Assembly (NCBI GenBank): GCA_947377705.1
Contig: CANCGU010000174.1
Span: 1 to 5,737, forward strand
DNA: 5,737 nucleotides
Reading direction: 5' to 3'
Source of the DNA: Comamonadaceae bacterium
GTDB lineage: Bacteria; Pseudomonadota; Gammaproteobacteria; Burkholderiales; Burkholderiaceae
Below the pieces are notes generated by a model. It ran no database searches and was not told where the DNA came from. It saw nothing but the letters and a program-made list of their open reading frames with translations. Made by a program: the position numbers and the translations under genes. Position 1 is the first letter of the stretch, and every line of letters starts with the position of its first letter. Shown piece by piece: positions 1 through 5,737 of this stretch.

Positions 1-281
1 GTCACGGTCATGGTGGCAAACACGCGGCGGCCTTCCGGCGAATGGGCCAAGCCACGCTTGGCGATGGAGAAAGACTCCATGCCATCGATGCGCTCGCCGT
101 TTAAGGTGATTTCGCCCGCGGTGGGTGCGATCATGCCGCTGATGGCGCGCATGGTGGTGGTTTTGCCTGCGCCGTTAGAGCCAATCAGGGTCACCACTTT
201 GCCTTTGGGTACTTCCAAAGAAATACCGTGCAGCACGTGGACTTTGCCGTAACCGGCTTCGAGGTTTTTAATCGTCAACAT
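1..281 (-). CDS. livF: LivF-type ABC transporter ATPase, C-terminus cut off by window edge
   Basis: This is the second ATP-hydrolysing subunit of the branched-chain-amino-acid-type importer, acting on the cytoplasmic face of the inner membrane. Only the first 93 codons are in the window. The protein begins MLTIKNLEAGYGKVHVLHGI, a typical LivF start. Walker A is GSNGAGKT at residues 34-41. The stretch SPEGRRVF (81-88) matches the LivF Q-loop region, where PEGRR is the family hallmark. The signature motif, Walker B and H-loop lie beyond the edge, so intactness cannot be judged. The ATG at 281 is supported by GGAG at 289-292, seven bases upstream. It lies 19 nt after the LivM-LivG stop and is surely co-transcribed with it. 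LivF and LivG normally form a heterodimer; here the partner would be the ATPase half of the fusion protein. Confidence 0.93.
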   Translation of the reverse strand, partial: MLTIKNLEAGYGKVHVLHGISLEVPKGKVVTLIGSNGAGKTTTMRAISGMIAPTAGEITLNGERIDGMESFSIAKRGLAHSPEGRRVFATMTV

Positions 282-300
282 CGCTCTTCTCCGTGTGCGC

Positions 301-2223
301 TTAAGCGGCCGTGCCGCCGAGGTAGGCTTCAATCACCTTTTCGTCTGCCTGCACTTGGGCGGGCAAACCTTCAGCGATCTTTTGACCGAAGTCGAGAACC
401 GACACTGTGTCGCAAACCCCCATCACCACATGGATGTGGTGCTCGATCAAGATCACGGTGATGCCGTGGTCACGAATCTTGCGGATGATGTGAATCAGCT
501 CTTTGATATCGGGCGCGGTCAGGCCAGCGGCAGGTTCGTCCAGCAACAAGAGCTGCGGGTCTAGCGCCAAGGCACGAGCAATTTCGAGCAAGCGTTGTTT
601 GCCATAGGGCAAGTTGCGTGCTTGTTCTTCGGCCAATTCAGCCAAGCCCACAAAGGCCAGCAGGCCCATGGCGCGGTCGTTGGCTGCCGCGTCTTCATGC
701 ACGTAGCGTGATGAATTGAGCGCCACATCCACAAAGTTGCTGTGGAAGGTGTGATGCAAACCGACCAACACGTTTTGCAAGGCGGTCATCTCACCAAACA
801 GCTGCACGTTTTGGAAGGTGCGTGCAATGCCAGACAACGCAATGTCGGACGAGGTGCGGCCCACCACAGACGTGCCTTCAAACTCGATGCTGCCAGCCGT
901 GGGCACATAGATGCCCGTCAACACGTTCATCATCGTGCTCTTGCCCGAACCGTTGGGGCCAATCAAACCGTGAATGGTGCCGCGCTTGATACGCAGGTCC
1001 ACTTGGTTGATCGCTTTCAAACCACCAAACTGCATGAGCACTTGGTTGGCCACCAACAGGTCTTCGCCGCCATGTTTGGCCGCGCGAATGATGGGGTCAC
1101 CGTTGCTCATGACGTGCGCCACATGTTGCACCGTGGCGTGTTTGCGGTGCGCCCACAGGCTGCGCACAAAGCCAACAATGCCGTCTTGCAGGTAATACAC
1201 CACGAACAAGATCATCAAGCCAAAGATCGACAAACGCCAATCGGTGATGTTGTCCAACCAGAAGGCAAACGCGGCCAATGCCGCCGTGCCCACCACTGGC
1301 ACTGCCATGGTTTGGAAGGTGGTGATCTTGCGTGCTACGCCAATGAGGGCGCCGATCAACATCAGCACGGCCAACACGCTGGCGACCATGCGGAACATTT
1401 CTAGGTCGTCCAACAGCTTAGGCAACAGCACGATGATGGTGGCACCCAACATCGAGCCAATGCGCGTTTTACGCCCGCCCATGATGACGGCCAACAAGAA
1501 CATCACAGTCAGTTCGTTGTTGTAAGTGTTGGGGGAAATGTATTGCTCAGAGTAGGCATACAAACAACCCGCCAAACCGGCAAAGCCAGCACTGATAACG
1601 AAGGCGTACACCTTGTATCGGTACACCGACACACCCATACAGTCAGATGCCACAGGGCTACCACGCAGCGCTTCAAAGGCACGGCCCAATTGCGAACGCA
1701 ACACGCGGTGCACCACAAGCAAAGACAACGCCAGCAACGCAGTGACCACCCAATAAAACGATTGCTCGTCAAACTTGTAGCCTGCCACGGTGGGCTTAGG
1801 GATCTTGATGCCCATGGGGCCTTCGGTGAGGAAGGTCATCTCGTTGATCAAAATTTGGATGATGGTGCCAAACGCCAAGGTCACCATGGCCAAGTACGGG
1901 CCAGACACGCGCAACGCGGGCAAAGCCAACAAGGCGCCAAACACAGCCGTGACGGCAATGCTGGCAGGCACGATCAGCCAGAACGGGGCGCCGAGTTTGA
2001 GAAACAACACGCCCGCTGTGTAAGCACCAATACCAAACAAGCCGGCGTGGCCCAAAGACACTTGGCCGGTGTAACCCACCACGATGTCCAAACCAAACAA
2101 CAAGATCGCATAGATCATGATGGTTTCGACCAAGTGGATGTAATACGGGTTGTGCGTGAAGATGGGCACGAGCGCCAAGAGCGCAAAGCCCAACACGGAA
2201 GCGATTAAATATTTGCGATTCAT
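301..2223 (-). CDS. LivM-LivG fusion: permease and ATPase of a branched-chain-type amino acid ABC importer
   Basis: One continuous 640-residue reading frame joins two proteins usually encoded separately. Residues 1 to about 355 are the LivM inner-membrane permease: many hydrophobic segments, the family motif GQVSLGHAGLFGIGAY (53-68), and a coupling-loop region (RAFEALRGSPVASDCMG, 181-197) that contacts the ATPases. A polar, His-containing linker (about 356-386) follows. Residues from about 388 are LivG: Walker A GPNGSGKST (422-430), Q-loop Gln471, signature LPYGK (538-542, the LivG form of LSGGQ), Walker B LLLLDEP (558-564) with Glu563 as likely catalytic base, and switch His595. All key ATPase residues are present, so it should be functional. 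EHH replaces the usual EHD after the switch. The LivM half seems to carry two extra hydrophobic segments (about 279-296 and 305-322). The start is three bases after the livH stop, with AGAAGG at 2232-2237 inside the end of livH, suggesting translational coupling. Transported substrate is inferred from family only. Confidence 0.95.
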   Translation of the reverse strand: MNRKYLIASVLGFALLALVPIFTHNPYYIHLVETIMIYAILLFGLDIVVGYTGQVSLGHAGLFGIGAYTAGVLFLKLGAPFWLIVPASIAVTAVFGALLALPALRVSGPYLAMVTLAFGTIIQILINEMTFLTEGPMGIKIPKPTVAGYKFDEQSFYWVVTALLALSLLVVHRVLRSQLGRAFEALRGSPVASDCMGVSVYRYKVYAFVISAGFAGLAGCLYAYSEQYISPNTYNNELTVMFLLAVIMGGRKTRIGSMLGATIIVLLPKLLDDLEMFRMVASVLAVLMLIGALIGVARKITTFQTMAVPVVGTAALAAFAFWLDNITDWRLSIFGLMILFVVYYLQDGIVGFVRSLWAHRKHATVQHVAHVMSNGDPIIRAAKHGGEDLLVANQVLMQFGGLKAINQVDLRIKRGTIHGLIGPNGSGKSTMMNVLTGIYVPTAGSIEFEGTSVVGRTSSDIALSGIARTFQNVQLFGEMTALQNVLVGLHHTFHSNFVDVALNSSRYVHEDAAANDRAMGLLAFVGLAELAEEQARNLPYGKQRLLEIARALALDPQLLLLDEPAAGLTAPDIKELIHIIRKIRDHGITVILIEHHIHVVMGVCDTVSVLDFGQKIAEGLPAQVQADEKVIEAYLGGTAA

Positions 2224-2226
2224 TTT

Positions 2227-3105
2227 TTAGACCTTCTTGATCGCAGATTTACCAAACAGTCCAGCAGGTTTGACTGCCAAGACCAAGAGTAACAAGACCA
2301 AACCGGGTACATCTTTGTAGCCCGTGGAAATGTAAAAACCGGTGGTGGTTTCGGCCACACCCAAAATAATGCCGCCCACGATGATGCCCATGCCGCTGGT
2401 CAAGCCACCAATGATGGCAACCGCAAAAGCTTTAAGGCCCAACACCGCGCCCATGGTGGCGCCCGTCAAGGTCAAGGGTGCAATCAACACACCCGCAAAC
2501 GAAGCGGTGAGTGATGACAAGGCATAAGAAAAGGTGATGACCAAACCTGTGTTGATGCCCATCAACTTCGCGGCATCGCGGTCGTTGAAGGTGGCCACCA
2601 CGGCTTTGCCGTAAATGGTTTTGCGGTTGAAAAACTCAACGGCCAACATCATCACCAAAGCACCCCCAATGACCAGCAGCTCCATGGGTAGCACGTTGGC
2701 GCCCAAAATTTTCATGGGCGCTTCGGGCAACGGCGAAGGAAACTTCAAATCATCGCGGCCCCAAATGTTTTCGGCCACGTTTTTAAAAATAATGCCCAAG
2801 GCGATGGTAGACATGATCCAACCAAACTCGCTCTTGATTTTGATGGCGGGTCGAACAGCAATGCGTTCCACCAGCGCCCCTTGCAGCAAGCCAAAAGCAC
2901 CGACCACAGGTAAGGCCAGCCAGTAATTGACACCCAAAGTGTCTACCAACGTCAGGCCCACCAAAGCGCCCAACATCAAGGCCTCGCCTTGACCGAAGTT
3001 CAAGGTGTCCGAGGTAGCGAACGTCAACTGGTAGCCAAACGCGATGACCGCGTAAATCATGCCCAGCGCGACGCCACTATAAATAAGTTGCAGCAGAATT
3101 TCCAT
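2227..3105 (-). CDS. livH: LivH-type permease of a branched-chain amino acid ABC importer
   Basis: A 292-residue, very hydrophobic inner-membrane permease that would pair with the LivM half of the downstream fusion to form the translocation channel. Family marks are the N-terminal helix MEILLQLIYSGVALGMIYAV, the motif TLNFGQGEALMLGA (34-47), the coupling loop GKAVVATFNDRDAAKLMGIN (166-185) and the C-terminal KPAGLFGK (279-286). The length is normal for LivH. I chose the ATG at 3105, although the frame stays open to an ATG at 3150, because this start gives the canonical N-terminus and has AAGAG at 3113-3117, seven bases upstream. The 15 extra residues of the longer form would be encoded by the stem-loop and are not LivH-like. 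The gene is separated from livK by 72 nt containing a terminator-like hairpin, so its expression may depend on read-through. It ends three bases before the next gene. Confidence 0.94.
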   Translation of the reverse strand: MEILLQLIYSGVALGMIYAVIAFGYQLTFATSDTLNFGQGEALMLGALVGLTLVDTLGVNYWLALPVVGAFGLLQGALVERIAVRPAIKIKSEFGWIMSTIALGIIFKNVAENIWGRDDLKFPSPLPEAPMKILGANVLPMELLVIGGALVMMLAVEFFNRKTIYGKAVVATFNDRDAAKLMGINTGLVITFSYALSSLTASFAGVLIAPLTLTGATMGAVLGLKAFAVAIIGGLTSGMGIIVGGIILGVAETTTGFYISTGYKDVPGLVLLLLVLAVKPAGLFGKSAIKKV

Positions 3106-3112
3106 ATATGCG

Positions 3113-3117
3113 CTCTT
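3113..3117 (-). promoter_or_regulatory. Ribosome binding site fixing the livH start at 3105
   Basis: AAGAG on the minus strand, seven bases before ATG 3105. It lies just after the T run of the intercistronic hairpin, so it would be accessible in transcripts that read through. The alternative upstream ATG at 3150 falls within the hairpin loop and adjoining arm. It is a modest match to the anti-Shine-Dalgarno sequence, which may make LivH translation weaker than that of livK (AGGAG). Confidence 0.6.
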
Positions 3118-3120
3118 GAT

Positions 3121-3161
3121 TAAAAAGCACCGCACTTGCCTATGCAGCAAGTGCGGTGCTT
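3121..3161 (-). terminator. Intrinsic terminator or attenuator between livK and livH
   Basis: On the minus-strand transcript a perfect 15-bp stem is formed by AAGCACCGCACTTGC (3147-3161) and GCAAGTGCGGTGCTT (3125-3139) around a seven-base loop. It is followed by a T run (five T's at 3122-3126, two of them inside the stem). It starts 16 nt after the livK stop and ends about 20 nt before the livH start. Stem plus U-tract is the form of a Rho-independent terminator, but livH and the rest of the operon lie just downstream without an obvious new promoter. It therefore more likely works as a partial terminator and/or 3' stabiliser of the livK message. On the plus strand the stem is not followed by a comparable T run. 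Confidence 0.8.
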
Positions 3162-3177
3162 GGGTTTCTAAAAATAA

Positions 3178-4404
3178 TTACTTCTTGGCAGGCTGCTTTG
3201 CGGCTTTCTGACGGATGTCAGAACCTTTTTTGGCATCTTCTGCGTAGGCGTAAACCACTTTGCTGCCCTTGACTTCACCAAACACAGGAATGTTGGCAGT
3301 GATGGCTTCGTGGTCGTCGTGGGTGAATGGCTTGTCGTAAGTTGTCACAACGCCTTCCACTTTGGCTTGCAGGTTTTCCAAGGCTTCACGAACCTTAGGG
3401 CCTTCAGTTGTGCCGGCTTGCTTGATCGCAGCAGTCAACAAGTACACCGAGTCATAGCCTTGAGCCGCAGACACAGGTGAGTCGATGCGGTTGTTCTTTG
3501 GCTTGAAGGTCTTCAAGTAGCTGTCGATGAAGGCTTTGCGCTTCATGGTGTTGGGTTCTTGAATGAAGGTTTGTGGCATGCGCGCACCTTCACCACCAGG
3601 GCCTGCGTTGTCGATGAAGTTGGCCATCGACAAAGTCCAGCTGCCAATCATGGGAACTTTCCAGCCCAGCTTGGTCATGCCGTTGGCGATTTGAGCCAAC
3701 TCTGGGCCAATCGCGTAAGTCAAGATGACTTCAGCACCAGCTTCTTTGGCCTTGAGCAACTGAGCGGTCATGTCCACGTCTTTCACGTTGAACTTCTCAA
3801 CCGCCACAGCTTTCACGCCTTTGGCTGCCAAAGCTTTTTCCAAGTCATCACGACCGAGTTGGCCGTAGTTGGTGGAGTCAGCCAAGATGGCGACTTTCTT
3901 GAAACCGCGACGTGCGATGGCCTCTTCCACGATCATGGGCGCTTGAATGCTGTCGTGCGCGGCGTTGCGGAAGATGTAGTTGTCTGGGAACTCAGGCGCC
4001 TTGAACTGCTGGGTCACGATTGAGCCAGTCGCCACGTTGTTGAACACTGGAATCTTGGCTTCTTGGTAGAAGCGTTGTGAGGCCAATGACACGCCAGTGT
4101 TGATAAAGCCCAGAGTGGCGACTACTTGTTCTTTGTTGATCAACTCTTGGGCGATTTGCACGCCACGTTCGTTTTTGGCTTCGTCATCGCGCTCGACGAG
4201 CTGCAACTGCTTGCCCAACACGCCGCCAGCCTTGTTGATTTCTTGTGCAGCCAAGCGAACGCCGTCGCGCATGCTCACGCCCATCGATGAAGAACCACCG
4301 GTGTAGGGGCCAGTCACGCCAATTTTGATGGTGTCGGCAGCAGTGGCAAAGCCAGCAGCGAACATCAAAGATGCAATCGCGGTTAATTTCAAGGTACGAA
4401 TCAT
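3178..4404 (-). CDS. Periplasmic branched-chain-amino-acid-type substrate-binding protein (LivK-like)
   Basis: A 408-residue solute-binding protein of the Leu/Ile/Val type (Peripla_BP_6, type I fold), which captures ligand in the periplasm and delivers it to LivH/LivM. Residues 1-22 are a Sec signal peptide: positive start MIRTLK, hydrophobic core and an ATA cleavage motif before ADTIKIGV. There is no lipobox cysteine, so the protein should be soluble. The mature part opens with IKIGVTGPYTGGSSSMGVSM, typical of the family's ligand-binding first lobe, and continues with GVRLAAQEINKAGGVLGK (48-65). It is somewhat longer than E. coli LivK and ends in a lysine-rich tail (QKAAKQPAKK). The ATG at 4404 has a strong AGGAG at 4410-4414, five bases upstream. 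It is the first gene of the operon, and the hairpin after it fits high expression. Ligand cannot be read from the sequence: branched-chain amino acids are the default, but relatives bind amides, urea or aromatic acids. Confidence 0.92.
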   Translation of the reverse strand: MIRTLKLTAIASLMFAAGFATAADTIKIGVTGPYTGGSSSMGVSMRDGVRLAAQEINKAGGVLGKQLQLVERDDEAKNERGVQIAQELINKEQVVATLGFINTGVSLASQRFYQEAKIPVFNNVATGSIVTQQFKAPEFPDNYIFRNAAHDSIQAPMIVEEAIARRGFKKVAILADSTNYGQLGRDDLEKALAAKGVKAVAVEKFNVKDVDMTAQLLKAKEAGAEVILTYAIGPELAQIANGMTKLGWKVPMIGSWTLSMANFIDNAGPGGEGARMPQTFIQEPNTMKRKAFIDSYLKTFKPKNNRIDSPVSAAQGYDSVYLLTAAIKQAGTTEGPKVREALENLQAKVEGVVTTYDKPFTHDDHEAITANIPVFGEVKGSKVVYAYAEDAKKGSDIRQKAAKQPAKK

Positions 4405-4471
4405 GGTGTCTCCTAAAACGTGAATGAGTTCGAAAAAGTGAGCCCCGATTCTGATCGTCTTGGACAGTTCA

Positions 4472-4514
4472 CGGCGCTCAAATAGCTAAGTAAAACTACG
4501 TTTGAGTCACGCCG
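4472..4514 (-). repeat. Imperfect inverted repeat / possible leader hairpin upstream of livK
   Basis: On the minus strand CGGCG (4510-4514), CTCAAA (4501-4506) and TAG (4496-4498) pair with CTA (4483-4485), TTTGAG (4477-4482) and CGCCG (4472-4476). This gives 14 pairs with one-sided bulges of three and two bases and a ten-base loop. It lies 68-110 bases before the livK start. It could be an RNA structure in the liv 5' leader, or the CTCAAA/TTTGAG arms could be a protein site. No U run follows, so it does not look like a terminator. Confidence 0.4.
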
Positions 4515-4522
4515 GAGACTGG

Positions 4523-4551
4523 TGCAAACCCTAGTATTGATGCGGTTTGCA
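4523..4551. promoter_or_regulatory. Inverted repeat TGCAAACC-N13-GGTTTGCA, candidate operator
   Basis: Perfect 8-bp arms at 4523-4530 and 4544-4551 with a 13-bp spacer. Equivalent positions in the two arms are 21 bp apart, about two turns of DNA, as expected for a dimeric regulator binding one face. It sits about 120-150 bp upstream of the livK start and 90-120 bp upstream of the icmF start, so it could serve either gene. The left arm overlaps TGGTGCA (4520-4526), which equals an NtrC half-site, but the matching second half is absent. The regulator is unknown. Confidence 0.45.
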
Positions 4552-4558
4552 AGGGATA

Positions 4559-4589
4559 TTGAGCAAAATTCAAGAAGCACCGCTATGAT
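4559..4589 (+). promoter_or_regulatory. Candidate sigma-70 promoter for icmF
   Basis: TATGAT at 4584-4589 is a five-of-six match to the -10 consensus. TTGAGC at 4559-4564 is a four-of-six match to -35, but at a long 19-bp spacing. Transcription would begin around 4595-4597, inside the palindrome at 4592-4607, leaving a leader of about 45 nt. A 19-bp spacing is typical of MerR-regulated promoters, but the palindrome is downstream of the -10 rather than in the spacer. Judged by eye only. Confidence 0.35.
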
Positions 4590-4591
4590 TG

Positions 4592-4607
4592 ACGTTTACG
4601 TAAACGT
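4592..4607. promoter_or_regulatory. 16-bp perfect palindrome ACGTTTACGTAAACGT, probable operator
   Basis: A perfect palindrome with three ACGT units at 6-bp steps (4592, 4598, 4604), ending 34 bp before the icmF ATG. It overlaps the start point predicted from the TATGAT at 4584-4589, a position suited to a repressor. From memory, ACGTAAACGTAA-like sites have been assigned to LiuR (MerR family), which controls branched-chain amino acid and acyl-CoA catabolism in proteobacteria. That would fit the gene's role, but I could not check the match, and a TetR-family regulator is equally possible. Confidence 0.6.
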
Positions 4608-4641
4608 AACTTCACCCACCTTCCGTTTTCCGGAGTACCGC

Positions 4642-5737
4642 ATGTCTGACTTGTCCGCCGAATTCCAAGCCCTTGCCAACTACAAGCCCACGCAAAAAGT
4701 GCGCTTCGTCACTGCTGCGTCTTTGTTTGACGGCCACGACGCTGCCATCAACATCATGCGTCGCATCTTGCAAGGCATGGGCGCCGAGGTGATTCACTTA
4801 GGCCACAACCGCTCGGTGGACGAAGTGGTCACAGCCGCACTGCAAGAAGACGTGCAAGGCATTGCCATCAGCTCCTACCAAGGCGGCCATGTGGAGTACT
4901 TCAAGTACATGGTCGATTTGCTGCGCGAGCGCGGTGGCGAGCACATCCAAGTGTTTGGCGGCGGCGGCGGCGTGATCGTGCCCCCAGAAATTCGCGAGCT
5001 GCAAGCCTACGGCGTGACTCGCATTTACAGCCCAGAAGACGGCCAGAAGATGGGCCTGCAAGGCATGATCGGCGAGATGATCATGCGCTGCGACAAAGAC
5101 TTGTCGGGCTACGCACCCAAAGCCGTGAAAGAGATTCAAGGCCATAACGAAATGGCTTGGCGCAAGTTGGCACAGCTCATCACGGCACTCGAGAACGAAA
5201 AGGCCGACCAAAAGATGGTCGAAGCCGTGCGCAAAGAGTCGCTCAAGCACAAGGTGCCCGTGCTCGGCATCACCGGCACTGGCGGTGCGGGCAAGTCGTC
5301 ACTCACCGACGAGTTGGTGCGTCGCATCCGTTTGGACCAAGGCGATGCCTTGCGCATTGCCGTCATCTCCATCGACCCATCACGCCGCAAGAGCGGTGGC
5401 GCATTGTTAGGCGACCGCATTCGCATGAACGCCATCGGCCCATGGAGCAGCGGTCAGCGCGTGTTCATGCGCTCACTCGCCACGCGCGACTTTGGCAGTG
5501 AAATCAGCGCCGCTTTGCCCGATGTATTGGCAGCCACCAAGTGCGCAGGCTTTGACCTGATCATTGTCGAAACCTCCGGCATTGGCCAAGGCGATGCGGC
5601 CATCGTGCCGCACGTGGATGTGCCGATGTACGTGATGACGCCCGAGTTTGGTGCAGCCAGCCAGCTGGAAAAAATCGACATGCTGGACTTTGCCGAGTTC
5701 ATCGCCATCAACAAGTTTGACCGCAAAGGCGCCAGCG
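4642..5737 (+). CDS. icmF: Fused isobutyryl-CoA mutase/GTPase IcmF, N-terminal third only (runs off right edge)
   Basis: IcmF is a cytoplasmic adenosylcobalamin enzyme that interconverts isobutyryl-CoA and n-butyryl-CoA, carrying its own G-protein chaperone for cofactor loading and protection. The first 365 codons are present with no stop. Residues about 18-150 form the B12-binding domain: DGHDAA (30-35) is the DxHxxG-type motif with His32 as likely lower cobalt ligand, then ISSYQGGH (76-83) and a five-glycine run (106-110). Residues from about 203 form a MeaB-like GTPase: P-loop GTGGAGKSS (212-220), DPSRRKSGG then GDRIRM (245-262), ETSGIGQGD (310-318) and base-recognition NKFD (357-360). This B12-GTPase order is specific to IcmF; methylmalonyl-CoA mutase has B12 at its C-terminus and a separate GTPase. 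The acyl-CoA mutase domain lies outside, so substrate specificity cannot be read. The ATG at 4642 has GGAG at 4632-4635, six bases upstream. It is divergent from the liv operon. Confidence 0.93.
   Translation, partial: MSDLSAEFQALANYKPTQKVRFVTAASLFDGHDAAINIMRRILQGMGAEVIHLGHNRSVDEVVTAALQEDVQGIAISSYQGGHVEYFKYMVDLLRERGGEHIQVFGGGGGVIVPPEIRELQAYGVTRIYSPEDGQKMGLQGMIGEMIMRCDKDLSGYAPKAVKEIQGHNEMAWRKLAQLITALENEKADQKMVEAVRKESLKHKVPVLGITGTGGAGKSSLTDELVRRIRLDQGDALRIAVISIDPSRRKSGGALLGDRIRMNAIGPWSSGQRVFMRSLATRDFGSEISAALPDVLAATKCAGFDLIIVETSGIGQGDAAIVPHVDVPMYVMTPEFGAASQLEKIDMLDFAEFIAINKFDRKGAS

Noticed and set aside
742..1404. Open frame of about 220 codons on the plus strand, opposite the LivM-LivG gene
   Set aside because: Its product is rich in His, Gln and Arg with no recognisable domain, and it lies antisense to a clearly conserved gene. 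It is a codon-bias shadow, as is the similar frame at 1543-2208.
3106..3150. Upstream extension of livH to the ATG at 3150
   Set aside because: The extra 15 residues are coded by the terminator-like stem-loop, do not resemble a LivH N-terminus, and the internal ATG at 3105 has its own ribosome binding site.
4520..4526. NtrC half-site-like TGGTGCA
   Set aside because: No second half-site at the required spacing and no sigma-54 -24/-12 element (GG-N10-GC) was found by eye nearby on either strand.
4440..4560. Sigma-70 promoter for the liv operon on the minus strand
   Set aside because: Candidates such as GTGACT with a TAGCTA-like -10 match consensus too poorly to report as a feature.
4575..4583. 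AAGCACCGC shared with the arm of the livK-livH hairpin (3125-3133)
   Set aside because: A nine-base match without flanking similarity or a second arm is expected by chance.
4405..4641. Cobalamin riboswitch or small RNA gene in the intergenic region
   Set aside because: No B12-box-like conserved core was seen, the region is short, and B12-dependent enzymes are not usually under this riboswitch except as replaceable isozymes.
4957..4971. Five tandem GGC triplets, a possible unstable microsatellite
   Set aside because: They encode a five-glycine run in the B12-binding domain, where such enzymes have a glycine-rich cofactor-binding loop; most likely structural.
4798..5250. Minus-strand open frame of 150 codons opposite icmF (also 4612-4797 and 5136-5435)
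   Set aside because: The plus strand there encodes conserved IcmF motifs throughout; the antisense products are low-complexity His/Ala-rich or resemble no family.

Overview
The window reads as chromosomal DNA of a betaproteobacterium, most likely order Burkholderiales and plausibly family Comamonadaceae. This rests on moderate-to-high GC, on the close match of the rightward gene to fused isobutyryl-CoA mutases (IcmF) as I know them from Cupriavidus-type genomes, and on a LivM-LivG permease/ATPase fusion, an arrangement I recall from Burkholderiales. The genus cannot be fixed from the sequence alone.

Left three quarters (1-4404, minus strand): a branched-chain-amino-acid-type (HAAT/Liv family) ABC importer operon, read right to left. 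The order is periplasmic binding protein (livK-like, 3178-4404), permease LivH (2227-3105), one polypeptide joining permease LivM to ATPase LivG (301-2223), and ATPase LivF, cut by the left edge (1-281). Spacings are 72, 3 and 19 nt, so the genes look co-transcribed. The one larger gap, between livK and livH, holds a perfect 15-bp stem-loop followed by a T run on the coding strand. It probably lets the binding protein be made in excess of the membrane parts.

Middle (4405-4641): a 237-bp divergent intergenic region. It contains a 16-bp perfect palindrome (4592-4607) beside the rightward gene, an 8+8 bp inverted repeat with arms two helical turns apart (4523-4551), and an imperfect hairpin (4472-4514) in the presumed liv leader. 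A candidate rightward promoter is visible. No convincing leftward sigma-70 promoter was found.

Right quarter (4642-5737, plus strand): the first 365 codons of icmF, running off the right edge. The B12-binding domain and most of the MeaB-like GTPase chaperone domain are present; the substrate-binding mutase barrel lies beyond the window.

Together the layout suggests an uptake system for branched-chain amino acids or a related acid, facing an enzyme that rearranges the branched acyl-CoA made from valine. The shared control region may coordinate the two, but that is inference. All gene families are known; the least ordinary points are the intercistronic hairpin, the LivM-LivG fusion with an apparent extra membrane hairpin, and the palindromes between the divergent genes.
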